From: an uncultured delta proteobacterium
GTDB lineage: Bacteria > Desulfobacterota > Desulfobulbia > Desulfobulbales > Desulfurivibrionaceae
Length of the DNA: 64,000 nt
Assembly: GCA_903869265.1 (NCBI GenBank)
Contig: CAIPYE010000014.1
Span: forward strand, 62,001 to 126,000
Direction: 5' to 3'
The notes beneath the pieces were generated by a model. It searched no databases, was not told where the DNA came from, and saw only the letters and a list, made by a program, of their open reading frames with translations. This document shows, piece by piece, positions 25,859 to 33,561 of this stretch. Made by a program: the position numbers and the translations under genes. How positions within the stretch are numbered: the first letter of the stretch is position 1; the number at the start of each line of letters is the position of its first letter.

Positions 25859-26385
25859 TATTTTTCTCCCTCTTTGCTTAAGATCATCTCAATTTTGCGG
25901 GATGTCCGTTCACCGGTCACACTTTTAAATGATTGCTCGATGATTACCTTGTCTTGGGCTATTTGTATCACTTCTCCCTTTTCCCCAATTTTAGTGCCCT
26001 TGCGGAGCACATAGCCAACGCCGGAGGAGTCCTGCACCATGGCCAGCAATCCGCGCTTGCCTGAAACGATGGCCACCAGGGTCAACTGGGCTGGCTCAAA
26101 TTTTTGTGTTCCAGTGAGTTCTGCCTTGGCCTTGGCCTCGGCTTTCATAATTTCCTGGGTGAGAAACGGGAAAAAAGGATCTGGTCTTTCGCGATTATAC
26201 ACAAAAGGCGGCGTTTTTCCGCTTGCAAGGGTTGTTTCCAAAGCCTGGGCCGGGTTGATGGTGGCAACGTCTGGCGTGACAGCCTCGGGCTGGGCAGATG
26301 CCGCATCCCATGCGCCCATGCAGCAGATGCTTGTAACAAGGGCAATTGCGAGAAAAATATTCTTTGAGGACACGCTGTTCATCAT
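25858..26385 (-). CDS. pilP: Type IV pilus assembly lipoprotein-like protein PilP
   Basis: 175 residues from ATG 26385. An N-terminal signal-like segment (NIFLAIALVTSICCMGAW) is followed by a Pro/Ala stretch and the PilP-type beta domain: RPDPFFPF, LTLVAIVSGKRGLLAMVQDS, GVGYVLRKGTKIGEKGEVIQI and VIIEQ. PilP links the inner-membrane PilM-N-O platform to the secretin. The signal has Cys-Cys but no clean lipobox. The stop overlaps the next gene start by one base (TAATG), and the start lies inside pilO's 3' side spacing of about 37 bases. Confidence 0.88.
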   Translation of the reverse strand: MMNSVSSKNIFLAIALVTSICCMGAWDAASAQPEAVTPDVATINPAQALETTLASGKTPPFVYNRERPDPFFPFLTQEIMKAEAKAKAELTGTQKFEPAQLTLVAIVSGKRGLLAMVQDSSGVGYVLRKGTKIGEKGEVIQIAQDKVIIEQSFKSVTGERTSRKIEMILSKEGEK

Positions 26386-26422
26386 GATGTGTGGTTCTCG
26401 TAATTTCGTGGTGCTCACCTGG

Positions 26423-27073
26423 TTACTTCTTACCTTTTGCATTTTTCTTCGCATTGGCTTCAATTTCAGCAGGATCGAGAAAGCGATAGGTGACAAGCTG
26501 AAATGTTGAATTCAGGATCATTTCCCCACCCATCTGCTTTGGGGAATCCATCTTGATGTTGCTCACGGAGACAATCCGGGGAAGCTTGCTTATCTTGTCA
26601 AGAAAGATGCCCACATTATGGTATGGCCCCTGTACTCCGATATCAACTGGAATTTCCGCATAAAATTGCTGCGGTTTTTCGGCAAGCGGTTTGAAGGAAA
26701 GAACATCCAGACCCGAAGCGGTGGCTTGCCCTGAAATGGTGGACAGGAGCGAGGGGATTTCTTTTTCATCGGGCAGCAACATGGATGCCTCGGCAAACTG
26801 CCGTTGCACTTCCGCCATTTCCGACTTGTGCTTGTCAAGGTCGCGGGCGATTTTTTCTACTTTCCGAAGTTCTTCTTCGATCCCGGACTTTTTTGTTTCA
26901 AGACCCTTTATTTCTTCATTTTTCGGGGAATAGGCAAGGAAAAAAAAGGCCACGCACGGCAGGATGCAGGCTGCGGCGGCGATCAGCATCTTTTGCTTCA
27001 TGTCAAGCAGGCTTACCTTGCTGTCGAGAAATTTCTCGATGCTGGCCTGGATTTGTTTTACGTCAAGCGCCAT
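26423..27073 (-). CDS. pilO: Type IV pilus inner-membrane platform protein PilO
   Basis: 216 residues with a GGGAGAAG ribosome site. One transmembrane helix at about 29-48 (LIAAAACILPCVAFFFLAYS), a coiled coil at about 50-95 (EEELRKVEKIARDLDKHKSE), and a ferredoxin-like C-terminal domain (IPVDIGVQGPYHNVGIFLDK) characterise PilO. It dimerises with PilN and aligns the motor with the secretin. The Lys-rich C-terminus (AKKNAKGKK) is unusual but minor. Confidence 0.93.
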   Translation of the reverse strand: MALDVKQIQASIEKFLDSKVSLLDMKQKMLIAAAACILPCVAFFFLAYSPKNEEIKGLETKKSGIEEELRKVEKIARDLDKHKSEMAEVQRQFAEASMLLPDEKEIPSLLSTISGQATASGLDVLSFKPLAEKPQQFYAEIPVDIGVQGPYHNVGIFLDKISKLPRIVSVSNIKMDSPKQMGGEMILNSTFQLVTYRFLDPAEIEANAKKNAKGKK

Positions 27074-27093
27074 GGCTTCTCCCGCCCAAGGTG

Positions 27094-27645
27094 TTAACTG
27101 TTCGGTGTGACAACATTTGTCGTGAGAGAAAAAGATTTCAGCTTCTGCTTGGCAACGTCCGTTTGCGCAGAACTGGTCAATTCCGTTTTTTCAAAATACT
27201 CCGAGGCTTCCAGCTGCTGCATGTACTGGGCAATGGTTTCGTTATCCAGGGCAATGCCTTGTAGTTGTAGGCGTCCGGTGGACTGTTGCAGGGAGTTGAG
27301 CCACATGCGACTTGTCGGGGTGCGTGACGCCACTTCATCGAGAACGCGCACCGTAACTTGGGCGCCGGCTTGGAGTTTTTTTATGGAGTCCAGTTTTTGC
27401 TCCACCAGCTGCTTCTCTTTTTTCAGGGTATCAATCTGCTTCAGGATGGGCTGGAATGACTGCTTTTTTTGTTCAAGCGCAACAAGCTTCTCCTGCAGGT
27501 TGTTGATTTTTCCTGCCAAGGCAAACCAGCCGACAACAAGAACGAGCAACACCAGAACAAGGGCGGCGGAAAACCCCAGAAGCTCGGTCTTCAGGCGCGC
27601 TCTTTTTTTTAGCTGCCTGATCGGCAGGAGGTTGATGCGGATCAT
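27094..27645 (-). CDS. pilN: Type IV pilus inner-membrane protein PilN
   Basis: 183 residues. MIRINLLPIRQLKKRARLK is the conserved PilN cytoplasmic peptide (INLLP) that binds PilM. A transmembrane helix follows at about 23-44, then a coiled coil and a small periplasmic domain (SLQQSTGRLQLQGIALDNET). A GGAGG site lies upstream. It follows pilM by 5 bases. Confidence 0.95.
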   Translation of the reverse strand: MIRINLLPIRQLKKRARLKTELLGFSAALVLVLLVLVVGWFALAGKINNLQEKLVALEQKKQSFQPILKQIDTLKKEKQLVEQKLDSIKKLQAGAQVTVRVLDEVASRTPTSRMWLNSLQQSTGRLQLQGIALDNETIAQYMQQLEASEYFEKTELTSSAQTDVAKQKLKSFSLTTNVVTPNS

Positions 27646-27650
27646 GGCGG

Positions 27651-28748
27651 CTATACCTCCACCGGTCTTGTTGCCAGACCTGCGGCAAGGGTCATTTCCG
27701 GAGCAATGTTTTTCAGATAGGAGGGATCAATGGTTTTGCTATCCACCGATGCTTGCTTGAAAGGGTTGAAAATCTCCACAGGGATCTCTGTCTCTTTTTC
27801 GAAAAACTCGGTAAGACCCTGTATCTTTGCGCCGCCGCCGCTCAGGACAATTTTTGAAATTGTTTCGTCTGGATGATTGGAATAATAAAAATCAATGGCG
27901 CGCTTTACCTCTGTTACCCACTGGTTACAGGTATTCGCAAAAAGGCCTTCAAGCTCCGCCCGTTTTTCTTGAGAGACGATTTCTCCAGTTTTCAAGGCTT
28001 CAGCCTCTTCGAAACTGATCCCAAAAAGATTTTCTATCTGCTCGGTCAATTGCCGACTGCCAAGAACAACGTCCCGGGCCAGAATTGAAGAGCCATGGGA
28101 GATGATATTGATGTTCATTTTTGAGGCGCCAATATCCACCAGGGCGACATTGTCCGCCAGACTAAAATTTGCCTCAAAGGCGTTTTCCAGGGCAAAGGCA
28201 TCCACGTCAACAACAACCGGTTGGAGGCCAGCCGTCCGCAACATGTTGAGATATCCGTCCACAACATCCCGTTTGGCCGCAACCAGCATGACATCCGTGC
28301 GGTCTTCGCTTGCGGTGTTGGTTTTCAAATCCTGAAAATCCAGATAGACGTCTTCAATATCAAAAGGGATATACTGTTCTGCCTCGGATTCGATATGTTT
28401 TTCAAGCTCCTCTTCGGTCATCACGGCCAGATTTATTTTTTTGACGATGACAGAGTATCCTGAAATGGAGATGGCGACCTTTTTATTCTTGATTTTCAGG
28501 TTGCTGACCAGGGCTGTGATGACTTTGCCCACGGCTGCCGGATCCTGCAAGGCACCGTCTTCAAGAGAATCGGGCGGGAGCAGAGCGCTTCCCAGGGCTA
28601 CGAGTTGATAGCCGTTGCCTGTTTCCGCAAATTCACAGATCTTCACGGCATGGGAGCCAATATCAAGGCCGATGGAGAGTGTTTGTCTTTTGAAAAAAGG
28701 GATATGCAAGGATGGCAATTGTAATTTTTTAAAACCGGACTTGCCCAT
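27651..28748 (-). CDS. pilM: Type IV pilus actin-like ATPase PilM
   Basis: 365 residues. SIGLDIGSHAVKICEFAETG is the phosphate-1 motif of the FtsA/actin fold; LVDIGASKMNINIISHGSS is phosphate 2 and KIVLSGGGAKIQGLTEFFEK the adenosine motif. PilM binds the INLLP peptide of PilN in the cytoplasm. It is the first gene of the operon, with a 115-base leader and a likely promoter at 28870-28899. No Shine-Dalgarno of note precedes the ATG. Confidence 0.96.
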   Translation of the reverse strand: MGKSGFKKLQLPSLHIPFFKRQTLSIGLDIGSHAVKICEFAETGNGYQLVALGSALLPPDSLEDGALQDPAAVGKVITALVSNLKIKNKKVAISISGYSVIVKKINLAVMTEEELEKHIESEAEQYIPFDIEDVYLDFQDLKTNTASEDRTDVMLVAAKRDVVDGYLNMLRTAGLQPVVVDVDAFALENAFEANFSLADNVALVDIGASKMNINIISHGSSILARDVVLGSRQLTEQIENLFGISFEEAEALKTGEIVSQEKRAELEGLFANTCNQWVTEVKRAIDFYYSNHPDETISKIVLSGGGAKIQGLTEFFEKETEIPVEIFNPFKQASVDSKTIDPSYLKNIAPEMTLAAGLATRPVEV

Positions 28749-29225
28749 GAGCGCCCCGTGACCTAGACCTATTGGTTTCTAACGGCGTAACTTCGCAGGC
28801 CGACAGCGATTGCCGCGCGGAATACTTTCTAACTATGCTTAGTGATTATAATTTTATCTATTTTATTGCATTAGAGACACAAAAAAAACATGGTGTCAAG
28901 AATAAAGTAAGGGGTAGATCATGGATTTCTCTCATAAAAATTAAGTAATTGATCGGGTGGGGCTGAGGATGGCATGGTGAAAAACTTAAAAATAACGATA
29001 TGTTGTGTTTTTCACAAATGCTTGTCACTACATGTGGTTGGTAGTTCTGGAAATAATTAAAGATATTATGGGGGGCGGGATTCAGACAATTTCTTGGCCA
29101 GATGCATTCCGCCCCTTGTATTTATTTCGGTCTTCGCTTATTTTGTGGCCACCTTTCCGGGAGATGGTCGCCACGGGGTGGCTCTTGTGTTCCTGGATGA
29201 ACAGATTGTGAGACGAGGATTCAAC
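28749..29225. other. Divergent intergenic region between pilM and lepB
   Basis: About 480 bases without a credible gene. It holds the predicted pilM promoter (28870-28899, minus), an AT-rich stretch around 28840-28990, and a GGGGCGG/CCGCCCC pair (29072-29078 and 29109-29115) upstream of lepB. No second promoter for lepB was clear by eye. Confidence 0.5.
28870..28899 (-). promoter_or_regulatory. Candidate promoter of the pilMNOP operon
   Basis: On the minus strand TTGACA (28899-28894), an 18-base spacer and TCTAAT (28875-28870). No sigma-54 -24/-12 element was seen here. Confidence 0.5.
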
Positions 29226-29849
29226 GTGTTGAAGAAAAATCCTGGCAAGATCATGGAAAAATCTGTTGTGCGTGAATACGTTGAGGCAATCATTATTGCC
29301 TTGCTGCTTGCTTTTTTCATCCGGACTTTTGTGGTGCAGGCTTTCAAGATCCCTTCCGGGTCCATGATTCCCACTTTGTTGATCGGCGATCACATCCTGG
29401 TCAACAAATTTGTCTATGGCGTGAAAAATCCTTTGAATGGGACCGATTGGATCACAGTGGGAGATCCCCAGCGGCATGATGTCATTGTTTTCAAGTACCC
29501 GCAAAACCCTTCCCAGGATTTTATCAAGCGGGTTGTGGGGGTTCCCGGAGACCGGATTGAAGTTGTGCGTAAAAAGGTATTTGTCAATGGCGAGCCCTTT
29601 GTGGAGCCAAATGCTGTTAACATGGACCCGGAGATTATTCCTTCTCCCCGAGACAATATGGCACAGATAACCGTGCCGCCCGGTTCCGTCTTTGTCATGG
29701 GGGATAACCGCGACAATAGCCACGATAGCCGGTTTTGGGGTTTTGTCGATCTCAAGGCCATCAGGGGCAAAGCCTTTATGCTGTACTGGTCGTGGGACAG
29801 TGCGAATTTCACGGTGCGCTGGAGTCGAATCGGCAAAATAATTCCCTGA
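29226..29849 (+). CDS. lepB: Signal peptidase I
   Basis: 207 residues from GTG 29226 (CGAGGA ribosome site 6 bases upstream); an ATG at 29253 would give 198. One N-terminal membrane helix (about 19-38), then PSGSMIPTL with catalytic Ser46, FIKRVVGVPGDR with catalytic Lys101, and GDNRDNSHDSRFWGF, the S26 family box. It removes signal peptides from exported proteins, cutting in the periplasm. It stands upstream of pyrBC but is separated by 122 bases. Confidence 0.95.
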   Translation: MLKKNPGKIMEKSVVREYVEAIIIALLLAFFIRTFVVQAFKIPSGSMIPTLLIGDHILVNKFVYGVKNPLNGTDWITVGDPQRHDVIVFKYPQNPSQDFIKRVVGVPGDRIEVVRKKVFVNGEPFVEPNAVNMDPEIIPSPRDNMAQITVPPGSVFVMGDNRDNSHDSRFWGFVDLKAIRGKAFMLYWSWDSANFTVRWSRIGKIIP

Positions 29850-29971
29850 TAAAAAAAGTTCTGGACCAAAGGCGACCGTTTTTTCTATTCTGAATTGATG
29901 CGGCGTTACTCCTCATATTTCAGTGCTGGTTCTCCCTTCGGGTGCGCTGATATTTTCACGGAAAGAATCGT

Positions 29972-30904
29972 ATGAATCCTGAGTACCGATTCAGCCACAA
30001 ACATGTTCTTGGGCTTGCCGATTTTTCCGTGGAAGATATTCAGTCCGTTTTGCAGACTGCAGAATCGTTCAAGGAAATTTCTTCCCGAGCCATAAAAAAA
30101 GTCCCAACCCTCCGTGGCAAAACCATTATCAATTTTTTCTTTGAGCCAAGCACCCGGACCCGTCTCTCTTTTGAGGTGGCCGCAAAGCGCATGAGCGCAG
30201 ACACCTTCAACATCTCCAACTCGGGCAGCAGCACAGTGAAGGGGGAAACCCTCATTGACACTGCACGCAATCTCGCCGCCATGAATCCGGACTGCATCAT
30301 CCTCCGGCATCCCCGCTCAGGCTCGGCTCGTCTGCTGGCCGATCATATCAACGCCTCCGTGATCAATGCCGGGGACGGAACCCACGAGCATCCAAGCCAG
30401 GGTCTTCTCGACCTGATGACGGTGCGGGAAGCCAAGGGTGGGATCGCAGGCCTCAAGATTGCCATTATCGGCGATATAGCCCACAGCCGGGTGGCGCACT
30501 CAAATATCATCGGGTTTTCCAAGATGGGGGCGTCTGTTACGGTGAGCGGCCCGGCGACGCTGATCCCGCCGGGTATTGCGGAATTGGGCGCCCAGGTCAG
30601 TCGGAGCGTGCTGGAGGCGGTTGACGGGGCCGATGTGATTATGGCCCTGCGGATTCAAAAAGAGCGGCAGCAGGATCCACTGTTCCCGTCCCTGCGGGAA
30701 TATGCGAAATTTTTTGGAGTTTCGCAAAAGGTGGCGGACGCAGCCTCGCCCGAAGCGATCATCATGCACCCCGGCCCGATAAACCGGGGGGTTGAACTCG
30801 ATCCGAAGCTTGCCGACGGCAGCCGTTCGGTGATTCTGGAACAGGTCACCAACGGGGTGGCGGTACGGATGGCCTTGTTGTATCTGATAATGGGAGGCGA
30901 TTAG
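29972..30904 (+). CDS. pyrB: Aspartate carbamoyltransferase catalytic subunit
   Basis: 310 residues. FFEPSTRTRLSFE is the carbamoyl-phosphate site, HEHPSQGLLDLMT contributes the HPxQ loop, and MHPGPINRGVELD is the aspartate-side loop. It catalyses the first committed step of pyrimidine synthesis. No pyrI is present, so it is likely the type associated with PyrC. The pyrC ATG follows one base after the stop. Confidence 0.97.
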   Translation: MNPEYRFSHKHVLGLADFSVEDIQSVLQTAESFKEISSRAIKKVPTLRGKTIINFFFEPSTRTRLSFEVAAKRMSADTFNISNSGSSTVKGETLIDTARNLAAMNPDCIILRHPRSGSARLLADHINASVINAGDGTHEHPSQGLLDLMTVREAKGGIAGLKIAIIGDIAHSRVAHSNIIGFSKMGASVTVSGPATLIPPGIAELGAQVSRSVLEAVDGADVIMALRIQKERQQDPLFPSLREYAKFFGVSQKVADAASPEAIIMHPGPINRGVELDPKLADGSRSVILEQVTNGVAVRMALLYLIMGGD

Positions 30905-30905
30905 C

Positions 30906-32207
30906 ATGCCCGGACTTATACTTTTAAAGAATGGGCGGGTGATTGATCCGGCAAACGGAATCGATCAGATCCAAGATGTGCTGATCGTCGATGGCAGAAT
31001 AAGCGCGGTGGCCCAGCCAGGCACACTTTCCGAGCAGACAGAGGGCCTTGTTTTTGACTTGACGGGGAAGTGGGTGGTGCCGGGGCTGATCGACATGCAT
31101 GTGCACTTGCGTGAACCAGGCCAAGAGTACAAGGAAACCATAGAAACGGGAACCCGTGCCGCTGCAGCCGGGGGCTTTACCGCTGTGGCTGCCATGCCGA
31201 ACACCAAACCGGTCAATGATAACCAGACCGTGACCACATTTATTTTGGCAAAGGCGGCGGAAGCCGGTTTTGCCAGGGTCTACCCCGTGGGTGCAATCAG
31301 TAGCGGGAGTAACGGAGAGCATCTCGCCGAGTTTGGCGAATTGCGCCAAGCCGGGGCGGTTGCCGTAACCGACGACGGCTTGCCGGTGGGCAACAGCCAG
31401 CTCATGCGCCGCGCTCTCGAGTATGCGGGCAACCACGATTTGCTGGTTATTTCCCATGCCGAGGAGATGACACTCAGTCACAGTGGCGCAATGAACGATG
31501 GATCGCTGGCCACCCGGCTTGGTTTGCGGGGAATTCCCCATATCGCCGAAGAAATCATGGTGTATCGCGATCTGGCCCTGGCTGAATTTACCGGGCGGCC
31601 CATCCATATTGCCCACGTCAGCACCAGGGAATCGCTGGCTCTGATCAAAAGGGCCAAGGAAAAAGGCGTGGCCGTTACCGCGGAAACAGCGCCGCATTAT
31701 TTTACCCTCACCGAGATGGCGGTGGATGGCTACAACACCCTGGCGAAAATGAACCCTCCCCTGCGAACCGAGGCGGATGTGGCTGCGGTCCGGGAGGCTT
31801 TGCGGGAGGGAACCCTCGACGCCATTGCCACGGATCATGCGCCGCACGGCGAGCTTGACAAGGATATGGAGTTTGACTTGGCGGCCAATGGCATAATCGG
31901 CTTGGAAACAGCAGTGCCGTTAACCTTGCGGCTTGTTCGGGAAAACCAGCTTGATGCCCGGAGGATGGTGGAGCTGCTGTCGGTGAATCCGGCCAGGATT
32001 CTCGGGGTGCCCGGCGGCACACTTTCCGTTGGCGCACCGGCGGATATAACGGTTATTGATCCGGAGAAAAAGTTTGTTTTCACCGAGGAGAGCATTCAGT
32101 CCAAGAGCAGAAATTCCCCGTTTCTTGGCTGGGAATTGCAGGGAAAGGCAGTGTTGACCATTCTGGCCGGCAGGATTACCTGGGGCCAGGAAACCTTCAG
32201 CTCTTGA
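30906..32207 (+). CDS. pyrC: Dihydroorotase
   Basis: 433 residues, a class I dihydroorotase by length and motifs. DMHVHLREPGQEYKETI gives the HxH metal site, and ATDHAPHGELDKDMEFD the substrate loop and catalytic Asp. It closes carbamoyl aspartate to dihydroorotate. It is co-transcribed with pyrB; the pair may form a PyrB-PyrC complex as in Aquifex. Its 3' end overlaps the convergent rod-protein gene by 11 bases. Confidence 0.96.
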   Translation: MPGLILLKNGRVIDPANGIDQIQDVLIVDGRISAVAQPGTLSEQTEGLVFDLTGKWVVPGLIDMHVHLREPGQEYKETIETGTRAAAAGGFTAVAAMPNTKPVNDNQTVTTFILAKAAEAGFARVYPVGAISSGSNGEHLAEFGELRQAGAVAVTDDGLPVGNSQLMRRALEYAGNHDLLVISHAEEMTLSHSGAMNDGSLATRLGLRGIPHIAEEIMVYRDLALAEFTGRPIHIAHVSTRESLALIKRAKEKGVAVTAETAPHYFTLTEMAVDGYNTLAKMNPPLRTEADVAAVREALREGTLDAIATDHAPHGELDKDMEFDLAANGIIGLETAVPLTLRLVRENQLDARRMVELLSVNPARILGVPGGTLSVGAPADITVIDPEKKFVFTEESIQSKSRNSPFLGWELQGKAVLTILAGRITWGQETFSS

Positions 32208-32550
32208 TGTCCAGTAGATTTCCAAGCATTTCATTTTGAACCTGCACGGTTTTCAGGTTGGCCTGAAAAAAGCGGCGGCTCAGCATCATATTGGGCAGCT
32301 CTTCGCTCAGTTCCACGTTTGATTTTTCAACCAGAGTCTCTCCCGCGGACGTTTGTTCATACACCATCGGTCCGGGCGTCTGAATCTGCTGCACAACCGC
32401 CTCTATGCCCTGCGGGTCTTGTTCGTGCAGGGTGACTCGCGTTTTTTTGTAGCCATCGGTATTGATGTTGGCCACATTATTGGCGTTTGATTCAATCTTT
32501 TTTTGGATGGCGATCAGGCCGGAAAGTGCCGAATGGATGCCGGAAATCAT
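32197..32550 (-). CDS. Orphan flagellar basal-body rod-like protein (FlgC-like)
   Basis: 117 residues with GGAGGAG upstream. The N-terminal SALSGLIAIQKKIESNANNVAN block is the flagellar rod/hook N domain, and the C-terminal VELSEELPNMMLSRRFFQAN plus LKTVQVQNEMLGNLLDI is the Flg_bbr_C domain. It is shorter than FlgC (about 140), with little between the two helical ends. No other flagellar genes are nearby, so it is a stand-alone paralog, perhaps not part of the flagellum. It is convergent with pyrC, overlapping by 11 bases. Confidence 0.85.
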   Translation of the reverse strand: MISGIHSALSGLIAIQKKIESNANNVANINTDGYKKTRVTLHEQDPQGIEAVVQQIQTPGPMVYEQTSAGETLVEKSNVELSEELPNMMLSRRFFQANLKTVQVQNEMLGNLLDIKS

Positions 32551-32772
32551 GGGAGCTCCTCCTGGTCTCTTTGCGCAATATATACCCTATCATATTTCCT
32601 TATCGGTCTTTTTTGCAAGCAGCTTTATTTTTGTTGCTGGCAATGGGCCGATTTTGCAGGTATATCTGATACGGTTCCTTACGCCGCGGCGCTGCTGCTG
32701 TTTTTGCTTAACCAAAAGGCCTAGTTCTCTTTGTTCAACGGCTTTCTTTGATGATGCACAATGAGGGTTGCT

Positions 32773-33549
32773 ATGCCTTTTTATACCCCCCAGGATGTGG
32801 CCCGGTTTTTTCTTAACCCGCTCTTCCCGGTATTTTTTATCGGCCTGGTCCTGCTGCTCAAGAAAGAGCGAACCCGCTTTGGCCTGCTGTGGCTTTTGGT
32901 CTACCTCTATGGCGTTAGCATCCCTTATACTTCACAAATTGTCATGGGCAAATGGGCGGTGGCGGACACGGTGGACCGGCATAGCAGGTACGATGCCGCC
33001 GTGGTATTGGGGGGGATGGTTGATTATAAATGGTATGTGCGGCATGCGGCGGAGAATGAAGAAGAGATCTTCAAATATGTTTCCGACTACCAGCAGTTGG
33101 GGCAGAGTTCTGCGCGGATTCTCATGGGGGCTGCGGCGATAAAAAGCGGCCTGGCCGACACCTTGCTTCTCAGCGATGTGAGTATCAAAGGGGTCAACGA
33201 GACCAGAATCCTCCTTGATCTTTTGGAAAGGCAGGGGATTGATCCCGGAAAGATCGCAGTCCACGGCAAGGTTCGCAATACCCTGGCCGAGGCAAAAAGC
33301 GTCAAGGCATACTGCGAGAGCAAGGGGATCAAGCGGATTCTGCTCATTACCTCGGCCAGCCACATGCGGCGGGCGGCGGCGCTGTTCCAGAAGCAGGGGT
33401 TGAATCCGGACCTGCTGTCTGTTTCCAGGGACAACACACCCATAACCCGGGAGAGTTTTGTTCCTTCCGGAGATGGTTTGGAGGATACCTACGGGATGCT
33501 CTATGAGATTGTCGGCTACACCGCCTATTTGATCCAGGGCAAGCTGTAA
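32773..33549 (+). CDS. YdcF/ElyC-like DUF218 membrane protein
   Basis: 258 residues from ATG 32773 (GAGGG site; an ATG at 32761 is alternative). Two membrane helices at about 14-32 and 37-55, then a DUF218 domain with AAVVLGGM, DTLLLSDVSIKGVNETRILL, NTLAEAKSVKAYC and ILLITSASHMRRAAALF. The family includes ElyC and SanA, envelope proteins that affect cell-wall precursor flow and barrier function. The C-terminus YGMLYEIVGY is typical. Monocistronic. Confidence 0.9.
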   Translation: MPFYTPQDVARFFLNPLFPVFFIGLVLLLKKERTRFGLLWLLVYLYGVSIPYTSQIVMGKWAVADTVDRHSRYDAAVVLGGMVDYKWYVRHAAENEEEIFKYVSDYQQLGQSSARILMGAAAIKSGLADTLLLSDVSIKGVNETRILLDLLERQGIDPGKIAVHGKVRNTLAEAKSVKAYCESKGIKRILLITSASHMRRAAALFQKQGLNPDLLSVSRDNTPITRESFVPSGDGLEDTYGMLYEIVGYTAYLIQGKL

Positions 33550-33561
33550 CCTTTTCTTTCC

